Assembly (NCBI RefSeq): GCF_018320785.1
Contig: NC_054865.1
Span: forward strand, 39,993,398 to 40,057,397
Origin: Cheilinus undulatus
Taxonomy: Eukaryota; Chordata; Actinopteri; Labriformes; Labridae
Direction: 5' to 3'
Length of the DNA: 64,000 nucleotides
Part shown: piece after piece, positions 22,456 through 34,048 of the stretch
Position numbering within the stretch: the first letter of the stretch is position 1
Layout of the letters: each line of letters starts with the position of its first letter
Program-made: the position numbers and the translations under genes
Notes under the pieces: model-generated
Seen by the model: the letters and a program-made list of their open reading frames with translations, nothing else
What the model was told of the DNA's origin: nothing
The model's database searches: none

Positions 22456-22620
22456 AACAGAAGTGGAAAGAGTAGAGGAGTGCTGTACACAATTAAAACT
22501 GCAGTTACTCTGGTTAAAACTTACATAGAAGTAAAAGTACTGATTTGAAAATGTACAGTACACAAAAATCGACTTAATTACATTAATTTGAGAAAATGTA
22601 ATTAGTTACTTTCCACCCTT
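22456..22620. mobile_element. Short non-autonomous element of the GTGGAAAGTAACT type
   Basis: The left end gaagtggaaagagtagagg and the right end gtaattagttactttccacc are imperfect inverted matches. Sub-terminal aaaagtaaaagtac-type text is shared with 21630-21760, which may be the other part of a repeat split by the 21866-22410 MITE. Confidence 0.45.
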
Positions 22621-23439
22621 GCTTTTTGGTAATATTAACAATGCAGATGAACCCTTTGAACTAAACTATTTAGCTAATGTCAGAGTTTGGGATTCCAGAA
22701 ACGATAGAAAAAATTAAGCCAACTTTCTAAGGAACATATAAACCCAAAAATAACTTGTTGACAGACTTTTCAGCTCCGAAAGGAGGTTAATATTAGCCAG
22801 GTTGCTAGCACCAAAGCTACTGATCCAACACATGTTGATATTAAGATCCCATCTGGAGGGCCCTTTCACTGGGGTTTTTAAGGGTCTTGTTTTTTCTGTG
22901 GGCAGACCTGGTGGAACCAACATTTTGACTTATTTATCTCCTTAAGTTGGGAAAACAAAGCTGGTATTCCCAGGATAATGAGTCGATTTCTGGAGCTCTC
23001 CAGAAATCAACCACAACTTACATGTTTTCCAAGGAGGTGGATAAGAATAAAATGCATGAATGAATGTCCTTCCAGGGCTTCTGTAGTGATCTGCTTTTTA
23101 AACATGTTTGTGTTTGCTCCATTTAAGGTCCAAACTAGAACATTTTTCATTAAGTAAGTGGTTGAAAATGTGTGGATAGTAGAAGCTGGTCGTGGGTCCT
23201 ACGGCAACGCCATGCAGTTAGGAATCACAATTTTAAAGCTTCTAGCAGTTTCTGCATATTTGAGATTCCAGCTGTGATTGAAACTGATGCTGAGACTTAT
23301 TGGAAACATATTTTACAAACATAACACATAAATCTCGTAGAATCAATCATTATAAATAAAGGTTTTTATACCCTGTGACATCATGAGTTGGATATTTCCT
23401 CTGAGTGGTTGTGTGGTGTGTGCAGCTGAGGGCATCACA

Positions 23440-23618
23440 TTTCACATCTGGAGAAAGCAGATGTTTCGCTTTTTGGGAGCGTTTCCGCGCTGTCATTGTT
23501 TCCGTTTCCACCTCCGAGAAACCTCACGCCTCCACACAGCGCTCTTGTTTTCGTTTGAATCCTTTACTATTTGCTTTTGGATTATCTGAAGTTTGAGGAG
23601 AGTCGTTCTTTTCCAACT
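23440..23618 (+). promoter_or_regulatory. Presumed cmtm3 promoter/5' UTR with IRF-like motifs
   Basis: CpG-richer sequence than its surroundings runs from about 23470 through the first coding exon, as expected of a CpG-type vertebrate promoter; no TATA box is evident. Three IRF-type AANNGAAA motifs are readable on the minus strand at 23464-23471 (AAGCGAAA), 23499-23508 (GAAACGGAAA, which also fits the ISRE core GAAANNGAAA) and 23549-23556 (AAACGAAA). The transcription start is not known. Confidence 0.45.
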
Positions 23619-26600
23619 ATGGGGGACATCGAGGCTCCCAGCTCGACTCGGCCGCGCCAGACGGTCCTGTCCTCGATTCTTCCCAGCAGAGAGTTCGTCT
23701 CCTCGAAGAAAGGCATGCTGCTTATTGCTGAAGTGGTAAGAAAGGAGCAGAAGACTCAATACTGAAACTAACAGCTACAACTGTTGATGTACAGCTGCTC
23801 GCCCATTGCGCACGAAGATCGCGCAGCGTCTTGGCCATTTTATGTGCTGTTTTTAGAAGTTTTTGGCTATTTTAGCAGCGTGTACAGTTTTGATGCAGAC
23901 TGATTTAGAGTCATTTTGAATATGGGTCAGTCAGTTCCCGTCACAAGGTTTTCATTAGATAAGGGAGGAGCAGTAATGGTTTATAGAACTATGAGGTAAA
24001 CCCCAGAAATAATAATAATAAAAACATTTAAAATGGATTATGCACGCTGCAAGACAATCATTGTCTTCTGTGCTGTCAATTATGAAGATAAGTGAAAGAA
24101 TAAGTCTCTGACTGTCACTTATGCTGACTCAGTTTGTGAATTATCACTTTAAATATACTATATCAGTAGTAATAGGACAATATAGTTCCTTTTAATTCAC
24201 TTTAGAGTGGATTAAACCAACAGGAGACGAATGATTGCTCATGATGTTGGTGTTGATCGTCCCAAGAATAGAATTAAACAGAATAGGAAATGCTCCATGG
24301 TCTGTTTTGCATGACCAGCCAGAAATTTTCTTTGACCTGCATATGCAAATATATGCCATTTAAAGCACAAGGTTACTTACTAAATCAACTAAACTCATTT
24401 CAGACACACTTGAAACACCACATATCCACTAAAAAAAGAATTACAGTGGAGTAGAACAAACAGTAGATAAAACAAGCACAATAGAGCATCATACGTTACT
24501 AGAGGGAGGGGTCTTCCTGCTGTAATTGTGTTAAGACAGCAGTATGAACCCTCACATTTGTATCATCATGTGACACGCATTGAGCTCATGTTAGACCGTG
24601 GCTGTGAGAGCTCTCTTATCCTCCCCACAGTCACATCCTCCTCCCTCTTACCATAATATGTAGCCTGCAGCACAGTCTGCCTCACTGTGACTGCATGCAG
24701 CGCTGCACACCCACAAACACACAAAACAGCCTCTTTTATGGCTACCTAACAATGTGACTGTGATCTTCAGCCCTGAGCTAAAACACTACTGAAACCTAAA
24801 CTCACTGGCCCTCACTGAAAGTAGTCAGTGTGATGTGCTTCCTGAACAGAGGTGAGAGTGCACAGCACTTTTAAACTTGCATGACTCAGTGGGACTCAAA
24901 GAGTTGGGACGTTTGGGATATTACTGCAGAGATTCTTTCAGGTGGGCCATGTCTCCTGATATAAAGGGCACAGATCCAGAAAGAAATGAGACACTTTAGA
25001 GGAGAGAAAAAGGCAAGGGTAGATATTTTCACTCACCCTGAATAATGTGGATGTGGCTTTTGTTGCGGCCATGATGTGGCCACAATGTTCCCACTACGTC
25101 AACACATCTTTGTTAATCAAATATGTAAGAAAACACACAAAAAGTGTGAGGAAGCAGGGGATTCAATCAGGCAGTTTATTTTTTATGATGTGAGACTATC
25201 TGGTCAAACATTTTCACTGTTCCTGCAGATCCTTTAAAAGTTCTGATTTTAACATTTGAGGTCTTAAATGAGGGTTACAAGAAATATTTAGCATGATATC
25301 TGTATCAGCAGATATTTTCTTATACACTGAATCAACAGTTTTGGCAGAAACGAACATTTCTGCAAATATTTGCAATCAATATCTTGGCTTTAAAAATCCA
25401 CCTATGTCAGCTATAAATACTATTAATAGGAACAAATAAGTTTGTGGATTTTTTGGTTGGACCAACACACCCTATGTCAGCTGAAGTCTTCATATTTTTC
25501 ATCACCCTTGACACCTCAAAATGTGTTTTAAGGACTGAAATTTGTTCATTTGTTCATTCTCAAACTTTAAATTTTGTCTTAAAATCTAGATGGCACTGAC
25601 ATGTCTTGATAATAAAAAAAAATCAACAGTCTCAAATTGTTGGGGATTTGTTGCTTCACCTGACGTTTTAAAGCATTCAAGGCAAGGTATTACGAAAACA
25701 TTTGTAATCTATGAATGGAAGAGAGATAAAAGAGGTGGAAAGTCAAGTTTAAGAAAATTTGATGTCTGCATAGATATGGCAAAGAAATCCATGTGGTACA
25801 AAATTGGTCCAAATTTTTCTACAAGTATTATCCAGTCCATTTAACTGATTCATTGTCCAAAATATCCCTTACACTCAATAAAGATAAGTCAAGATAAACA
25901 TCTTATTTCAAGATATTAAAGACAAAATTTAGAGCCTTATTGTGAGGTCAATCAGGAGAAACTTAATTCAAGTTTCACAATAATTTATTGTACAAGTCTG
26001 GAAGTGTTTGAAAGTGTGAAATGTCTTTTGGTAAATAGACTACATTGTGATGTCTCTATGAACTTGAAGGGGAAGTGAGGCCGACAGCGGGATAAGATTC
26101 TCCCTAATGAAGTCTTATAACTGACGGGGGTGATGGAAGGAGTAGGACAAGATAAGGAGAGACTTCTGAGGAGCTTGATCCAGACATTGATGAAATGGCT
26201 TGGAGGTGGCAATGAAGGGATGCAGGATTGCATGGCGTTCTAACTGGACACCAGTGAGATGTAATAGAGCTGGCTGGGGTGGAGGAGGATTGCTACGGTC
26301 GCACTGAAACAACAGACTGACTGTGGAGGAGAGGAGAACAGATTTTAAATTATGAGAGCGGAAGGATGATTGGATGGAGAGAGGGCATGAGAGAATGGGA
26401 TTGGCTCAGAGCTTAAGTGAGTAGACGCCCACACCAGCTGACTACCAGAACAGAAAACAGAGTGGGGAGGGGGAGACACAAGGTGAGTGATTATTAATGA
26501 ATGAAAGGATGAATGGAAATAACACAGGCTTCCTGCTTGAACTTCATTAAAAGTATCTGCCGATGCAGCAGGCAAAATTTACTTTAAAGATGATTGAAAT

Positions 26601-29600
26601 AAGACATTAGCCTAGATCTTATTTAACGTCTAATTTCAGAACAAATAACAATATTTGGTTGAGCATTGGAAGCTAGTTTTAGTTATTAAGAAAGTAGCTA
26701 GATTTTGCTTATGAAGATGTTTTTCTGTACTTGTCGGGTAGATATAGTTTATTTTTCTCAGACTCTGTGTATACATTTGACAACATTACATTTCAGTCTT
26801 CCTATATCAGAGCTGACTGCTAAACTCAGACCTGTTGGCGTCATTTATTGGAACAACAAACCATGGAAAAAATGGGACAAAGCCTAAGTGGCATCAGTCT
26901 TTCACCTACTGAAGGGAGCGTTTAATGCCAGTCAGTGGTAGCTACCATATTGAAAGCACTTTCAAATACTTAGGATCAACTTTGAAATCAAAAACCCATT
27001 AAAATTCCTAAAAACAAAGAAATGTATTTTTATACTTTGTTACACAAGCTTTGCTCCTTGTGATTGTAAAATAAACCAGTTGTCCTCAGATGTGGACATT
27101 ATTTTTTTTTTGTAAAAACTACTTCCTGTTTAGAGACAATGCTGAGGTTTAATACTGATCAGGTCCTACATATCCCAGTTAAGTGGGAGAAATTAAAACT
27201 GCATGCCAAAGATGGTTAAAATAAGTATGATGTGATAAAAGTTGGACTAAAAAAACTTGCTACCTTTGTGTTTTAGCAGTGAGGTATATTTAGCAGTGAG
27301 TCTTCCAAAGAACCACAGCCTGTAGCTCCATCATTCCTGTCAGTATTAGTCAGACACATATCCTGCTGAGTGTGCATTATTATACACAGTGTGTCAGACC
27401 ACAGTGTATTTCTCTTTAGGCCTCTCTGTCTGAAACAGAAACAGGTCTGATAAAGAATGTGAAATCACAGCAGGTTCACTGAATGTGCAGCAAAATTCTT
27501 GTAACATCTGAAATATTTTAAAAATGAAAACAAGATGTTAATTAAGGGAACAGCGTAGTAAATGTGTACTAAGTGTGAGGCCTCACTAGGAGGTATAAAG
27601 TGAAAACTAGCACAATTCTTAGCTCAGTATGTAATGTGTTTTTGGTGTCAGGATTTATGATGTTTTTGTGAGTTAAACACCCAGTGCAAGAGCTCAGAGA
27701 AAGTTTCATTAACCTCACTGCTCATTTTAACATAAAAAAAAACTCTTAAAAAAAAAAAATCAGGCTCCCTTCCAGCTGATCTCACCTCAGACTGCACTTT
27801 GATGATGAAGATATTAATAGATCAGTCCAATTAAACACCAAAAAACACTAAAGCCTGATTATTTTCAGCCACAGTGTTACACACCACCCTTTGCCCTGGG
27901 AGATTAGCAAATAGCTACAAATCAACTCAATAAAATCACATAAAACACAACAAAACTTTAACTACATAAAAGAATGTTCCCTGATGTCTGTTTCAGGATT
28001 TAAGAAAAGCAATGTGACCATTGCTTGATATTTGTTATAAAGTTCTGTGATGTAGTTATTCTTTTTTTTATTTTTATGAAATGTTGCCTAGTCTGTAATG
28101 TTTACATTGTGTTTTTCATGGAAGTAACTCCCTCACTTTGTTTATGAATTAAGTTGAATTTAAAAAGATCTAAAACCAGAAATATGTTGTAATGGCAAAT
28201 TGGCGCTTCTGTTCTGACAGCGATGGTGTCTCACAGTAACAGTCAGCAAGAGGGGCCATCCAAAAACTAGAGTCTGCAGCCTGACTGTCCTGGGTTCACT
28301 GTGCACTTCCTGTTTTGTTTTCCAACATTAGAAAAAAACTTCTAGAGCAGCTGAGAAATCTACAAGCTGGTCACCACTAAAATAAAGTTTAATAGAAAGT
28401 TGGAAAAATGTGCACTGGAAAAATCAATGTAAGGTAATCAAGTGCACCAGAAAAAAATAAAAACGGTTCACTTGTTGGTTTGCCCCTTGTATTCAAAGGC
28501 GTGAATGTTAAAGTGGGACATTACCATAGGAATACTGACTTGTCAACGTTTATTTTTCTGTAGATTCATCTATGGAATCTAGTGCCGGGCTTTTATTTTG
28601 AAAAGTAACACACTGCAATCCATCTTGCGCTCCTGCCCTGTTGATGACAATATCAGAAAATACTCAGAAAATGGTCTAAAAAAATAATGATACTAATGAT
28701 AATAATATTATAATTGACAAAATACAAAACAGACATTTTTCTCACTTCTGTCCTCTTGTAATATTTTTTTTTTTTATTTTTACAAAATACAGGATGAAAA
28801 TGACACCTTTTTAAACTTTTGATTTAAAGCAGTCTCACGTCAAAGCCATAATTAAACATAAGACAATATAGTTTGCCTTATTAGTAAAAGATTTTTTTGT
28901 CAGATAATGTGCAGTAGAAATAAATGCAGGGATTTTACCAGCCAATCCTGTGCTGATTTGGAATTATTTAGTGCACAATCCCAGCGTCACAGACTTCTTT
29001 TTATCATGAGTAAACATGCCAGAGGCTCTACTTTGAAAGAGGGAGAAAATCCTTACCTGTAGCCTGATTACAGGTAAATCTGAAGAACTCCTGACAGGAA
29101 ACAAGTGGTTTGCAGTGATTTTTCAAAGAACAGCAGCTGCAGGAGTCTGGGTTGAGTCAGGGGGAGTTCCTAACCTCAGGGCAGAGTGGGATGACTGACT
29201 GAGACAAAGACAAGATGGCCGGAGCCTGTTAGAGATTACAAAGTCTGGACTTGTTTTCATCCGCTCTGATATGTGTCCAGTCCTTCTAATGGAGGGCGTT
29301 GAACATGGAGTGGGCTTGTTAACTCACATCCTAACTACTCTAGACTCTTTTTCAGACACAAAAAGACCGTTTAACGTCTTCTTTCATCATTACAGCTCTG
29401 TTTATGTGGGTTTTCGCAAAGTTTGTGTGTACAAAAGGCTACAGGGAGCTGTGCACGCCTGTGTGAAGAAACTGTCATTTAACAACTGTATCTTGTTACA
29501 GGACGTAGGCCTGAAGCTGTGATTCACACAAACTGACAGTGTCAGAACTGTCTACATGATCTAAAATAGGAAAGATTAACAGTACATCAGCTCAATTTTT

Positions 29601-32600
29601 AGGATTCAAATTTTAAAGATTTATCTTTTGGGCTTTTGTTTAGGTAAGACAGCAGATAGAGTTGTACACCAGGGTGAGTGAGTGTAAGGAATGACGTGGT
29701 GAAGGAGCCACTGGCTAGATTTAAACATAGCCTCAGTGACACAGACATAGCCATTAGGCTACCAGCACCCAGGATTTACATGTTAGTGTACATCTCACTC
29801 AAAAACAGCCAGTTTGAGGGTTTTGTTTTCAGTTCCTCTTGGGTTGACTAGTTAATAAAGAAAGGCTGTTTTGTTTTTTTTTATATCTTCTTTTGCTTGA
29901 GACGACTGTCTAAAACTTAATAAATTGTGTAAATGTATGGTCCACACTTCTCTTATTTTTCTCTCTGTGTTTCTATGTTCTCTCTAGGCTCTGTCCTTCG
30001 TGTCCTTTTTTTGTTTCGCGGCGTCCACAGCAGCAGCCTTCGTCACCGTCCCCTTGCTGGAGTTCCTGGCTGCTCTTTTCTTGTTGTTTGCTTATTCCAC
30101 CAAATTCAATGAGAGTTTTAAAGGCTTCTTATGGCCGCTCATGGTAATACCACTTTTCAAATTACATTTATAGCATTTTATAAAATATACATTAGATGCT
30201 AAAAATTGTCCACCGGTGAGAAAGAATATATATTTTTTAATCATCACTGTGCTTTATGCTCTCTATAAGGACTTCATGAGGTGTGTGACAGCGTCCATCA
30301 TTTATTTCGTCATCTCCATCATCGCAGTGTCCAAATATGTGGACGGTTCTTCAAAAGCTGCTGGGGTGAAACTAATTTTTCACTTATTTTACCCATCATC
30401 TTTGAATTTTGAAGTGCATCTAACACATTATGTCCTTGTCTTAAAGCCCAATGTCCTATTTTAATGTTTTTACTGTCCTAATATTAAGTGCATTTTTTTC
30501 ACAGGTGTTTGGATTCTTTGCCACTATCGTCTTTGCTTTAGATTTTTACCTCATTTTCAATGAGCTGGCTGATTTTCTGAAGCAAGGAGGGGGGTCCAAT
30601 GATGAGCCATCAAGGCAGCAAGGTAACACCCTACATGAAAATCTACTGTGTGTAGAGATGCACTGATACTGAAAATCAGGGCTGATGCTAGAAGCACAAA
30701 ACACACCAGCACTGTCCAATGTGTGTCCAAACAATCGCCCTCATGAGTTTCTTTGAACAAGCCCACACCAGTAGCGGCCAGACGTGCAAGGACGCGCGGC
30801 GGCACATTATGCCACTGCTCTATTCCTGGCATGACCGGCCATGGCCAGCGGGGTGTGTTCTCCTGGGTGGAGAGGACAGGAAAAATGAATGAGTTTGACC
30901 TTTGGTGCTAGGGGCGGCAATTTAGGTACACCATATGATGTGACAGTGCAGTGCTGGTTTGTTTTCAGCTCAATACTGATGTATAAAATAAATTTGAGTT
31001 AATTACAGATACTAATGCTAATATTTTATTCATTACTTCTTTGGTACAAGACTTCCAAAATGTTGACATTTCTTTTGTTTTATACCACAAAAAACAGACC
31101 AGATTGTGTCTGGCAGGTCACTTCTTCCAGTGATTAAAAAAAAAAAAAAAAAAAAAAAAAACTCTTTTCTATAACAGCAGTAAAGTGTACTAGATTCCTG
31201 CATAAAATTGATACGACACAAGAAATAAAAATATGCTGCCGACATCTATTCATGCCACATTATTTGCAGATGTGCTGATGACTGCCAACCGGGCTGATAT
31301 CGCTTATGTGTTGTTTGCAATCATGTGATCCTGAATGCCCGTTGGGGTTCAGGAACCGAGGGATAGTCATGAGGAATGAATTGGAATGAAGGAAAGTTAG
31401 TACTTTAAAGCTCTAAATGGACCAATACGTACATCGAACATGATCCTGAAACTTTAAAAGATAGTGATTCTTACCACCTTTTAACCAAATTGGCACGTTG
31501 GCGATAAATATCACAAAGTACTCAGTCTTGCAGACCTCCTGAGCCCCTTTAACATATCAAAATTCCTCATGTTGTCACAAATATGCTATTAATTGAAACA
31601 GGGTTGTACTACCAACAATTATCCTTGTGGGTAAGACACCAAGCCAAGATGTGCTGTTCACAAACAAGCCTGTGCTACAAAACGACTCTTTTATGTTTGC
31701 CGCAGTAGCTAGCCAGTTGCCAGTTCCCTTTCCTCCATCTTCTGTTGTTACTTAATCCACATTTAAAAGCCAAACTGTGACCAAATTAAGCCAAACAACC
31801 AGCTCTACTGACATGGGCCAAATTGATCTGGATCTCTTAAAAGAGACAGATTTTCCATCACAACTAGAGGGAGGTCAGTGAAACTGACATCGGCCAAGGA
31901 AATATGGGTATGATCAAAGTTAAATGAGCTAAACCCCAGCTAAACTGTAGTGAACCAAACCAGACCACTTTATAGAAACTGACCATACACAAGCATTGTG
32001 TGACACCGCTCATCCAAACTTTAGATGGAGGCTTTTTTAATGTCTGCTCAAAGAAACAAAACAGCTACAGACATCAGCCAAGCAGAACAAAAGATGCGAA
32101 GATAACCAAACCCAGCCAGCTGTGGGACGTATGACTCAGTATCTTCCTCTGAACGGAAAAGTAAAAGACCCCAAACTGTCTGCAATCTCCAGTGCAAACT
32201 AACAAAACCTAGCAATCTAGACATGCATGGGCATGTAAAGACAAGCAAGGAAACGTGCTTGGGGACAAATGTAAAAAAAAAAAAAAAAAAAAACAAGAGG
32301 AGAGAATATGTGTGGATGTTTGTCCTCAGTAATTTGTTAATTTTGCCATGATTCACACTGTCAGAAAGTATACAGTCCTGGGTTTGAGTCCACTGCTGAG
32401 CCAGTTTGCTGAATCTCCAAGAGAACGTAAAAAGAAAATACATATTTCAATATTCATGCATGAATATGCACATTAATATTCTGTACCATGTTGATATTAA
32501 TTGGTTATACATGCGACAGGCCATCCTGTCAAATAAATAAGCCTCTTTTCAAATGCTGTTCTAAAATGCTGCCATTTGAGCTCAAGTTTCAGGGATATTT

Positions 32601-32919
32601 TTAGATGTTATAAATAAAAGTGAAACTGTCTGTGGAGTTTTAAGCAGCTGGGGAGGAAGTGAGTGTGGATAATTAAATGTGCCTCTACTAACCCTGGCAA
32701 ACACAGTTTATCATCAATGTTTTGTTTGTTGTTTACACAGCTTTTTCCTGACTTTGTGAGTGTATCGAATATGCTTTTTCTGATTTGCACACTGACCAGA
32801 GTTTGACTGTCCATGGAGAATCCACATGGAGCACAAACACTTTTCTCATGGTTTTAACACTCGGCTGTGCTTTTCACCTTTGTCTTTTAGATGATTTTTC
32901 AGACTCTGATTCAGACTGA
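23619..32919 (+). CDS. cmtm3: CKLF-like MARVEL transmembrane domain-containing protein 3
   Basis: Five coding exons: 23619-23735, 29988-30143, 30270-30365, 30505-30622 and 32891-32919 (TGA 32917-32919), giving 171 codons (human CMTM3 has 182). The start MGDIEAPSS is the first ATG after a CpG-rich leader. Four membrane segments are at residues about 41-58 (LSFVSFFCFAASTAAAF), 63-78 (LEFLAALFLLFAYS), 92-112 (MRCVTASIIYFVISIIAV) and 124-143 (VFGFFATIVFALDFYLIF). Family hallmarks are FKGFLWPLM-DFMRCVTA, KYVDGSSKAAG-VFGFFATIVFA and an acidic DFSDSDSD end, all close to human CMTM3. The family hallmark DSDSD tail is encoded by a tiny last exon 2.27 kb downstream. The protein is expected in endosomal and plasma membranes. 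Human CMTM3 has been reported to affect receptor trafficking and to act as a tumour suppressor, which is not visible here. Intron 1 is 6.25 kb and contains copy B of the duplicated segment. Confidence 0.95.
23736..25469. other. cmtm3 intron 1, first part, no gene seen
   Basis: AT-rich non-coding sequence with no recognisable exon. The end (about 25300-25469) has hAT-like tatcagcagatatttt-type text, too decayed to assign. Confidence 0.5.
25470..25988 (+). repeat. Copied segment, copy B (short form) with an 84-codon open frame
   Basis: About 98-99% identical to 20319-20992 except for the missing 155 bp. It holds an open frame at 25590-25844 (MALTCLDNKKK at the start, VIYEWKRDKRGGK in the middle) that is interrupted in copy A. 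I do not recognise the peptide. It sits in cmtm3 intron 1 in the sense orientation, without a good acceptor/donor pair around the frame, so it is treated as a repeat and not as an exon. Confidence 0.9.
26020..26500 (-). repeat. Unclassified dispersed repeat of a second family, copy 1
   Basis: The reverse complement matches 52880-53340 in order: aaatctgttctcctct, cagtctgttgtttcagtg, gcaatcctcctccacccc, cctccaagcca, tgtcggcctcac, ccttcaagt. It shares the core CCTCCTCCACCCCAGC with the repeat at 34085-34462, so the two families may be distantly related. No coding potential was seen. Confidence 0.65.
26501..29611. other. cmtm3 intron 1, later part, no gene seen
   Basis: Non-coding AT-rich sequence without a recognisable exon or complete mobile element. 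A poly-A/poly-T rich part lies near 28700-28800. Confidence 0.5.
29612..29775 (-). mobile_element. Old tRNA-derived SINE copy
   Basis: The text aaagatttatcttttgggct, agacagcagatagag, the decayed box-B position (gctagatttaaac) and ggctaccagcaccc follow the same order as the better SINE copy at 44970-45163 (minus). It is strongly diverged, so it is an older insertion in cmtm3 intron 1. Confidence 0.6.
30655..31320 (+). mobile_element. hAT-like dispersed repeat in cmtm3 intron 4
   Basis: The left end tagagatgcactgatactg, followed by aaaatcagggctgatgct, and the right part tctattcatgccacattat, then ttgcagatgtgctgatg, match the style of the fragments at 1-125 and 51577-51740. The middle has a GC-rich patch and a long A run (about 31137-31160). 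No transposase. Exact ends are uncertain. Confidence 0.5.
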
Positions 32920-34048
32920 GACGTCTGGCAACCTTACCAGTCAGAAACGTTGCTGTCAAAACTAACGGAGCCTGAAGAGCTGAACTCTGCAAGTGTGTCC
33001 TCATGCCACAAGGTTACAGTAGTATGAAGTATGGTAGAGATCACATCTTTAACAGGAAGCAAAGCTTGTAAAGCTGTGAAAATGTTGAGTGTCATTATAT
33101 GTTTAGAAGATATTTTAATAACCTATGTGGGAGCCTTTGTTATAATCAGAAATAATAGCTTTTATAAACAATACTGCAACACTAAATCAATGTCCTTAAT
33201 GAATACATATTTGAAATAATGATGAGGAAGTTGTTTTGTAAAAACTGAGCCACATAAGAAAAATGACAGATGGCAGGCTTACAGCAGGATCTTTCATAAA
33301 TTGGCAGTATTACTATAAAAGTAACAAATGTACAGTGTATAGAAGAACAGATTTCAGGTTGGCTGGTTACAACCTCTGTTCATTGTCCTAAACCTGTTCA
33401 GTGTTTAGTGTTTTCCTGTTTTTTCTTAAAACTGAACCTTTTTACCCTGAGGTCTGTCATGAATCTCAGTGACAGGGATGATTACGCTTGTTCAGATTTA
33501 TTTACTGCACTTGAAGCTTGTAACAAATATTCACTTTGTTTTTGTTTTATTATCCTACAAACCTGTGCACATAGCAGCACATTGAAGCCACTCAAAGCAT
33601 AATTATGTTGTAAAAAGCTTAATGTCCTTGTGATTTCTTAGTTTGGTCCCCAGTGTCATAGTTTCATGTGATTTCATGTGTGTGTGATTCTCCAGTGTTT
33701 AGCCACTTCTGACATCACTAGAGTGCCACAATGACTGTTTGTAAAGAACACTGCATTATACTAGTGAAACAACAGCACTGCAATTAAACAAGGATGCCTA
33801 AAAAGTGCACCAGTGGCCTTAAATTAAATTTTCCTTTAAACCTTTTACGTTTAATTTCCATAGTTGTGAAGTTTGTTACATTAAACTTAAAAAAAAAAAC
33901 TTTAAACCACTGAGCCTTTTTGGCAGCATAATTGTTACACCTCTGCTAAAGCTGCCATTTGTTTAAAAAGTGAGACAAAATCCCCAGTTTTGAGTCATCG
34001 TGTGCACATTCCCAGTGCATGGAGAACAGGTCTTGGTTGATGCTAATC
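31321..34048. other. cmtm3 intron 4 remainder, last exon and 3' UTR region
   Basis: Apart from the tiny last cmtm3 exon (32891-32919), no exon or complete element is seen. An A-run lies at about 32272-32293. The cmtm3 3' UTR probably covers the first several hundred bases after 32919. Confidence 0.5.
33783..33788 (+). terminator. Candidate cmtm3 poly(A) signal ATTAAA
   Basis: This hexamer lies 0.86 kb after the cmtm3 stop. Further ATTAAA hexamers follow within 100 bp (near 33824 and 33880). No AATAAA was noticed between the stop codon and the repeat that begins at 34049. The true site is not known. Confidence 0.25.
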
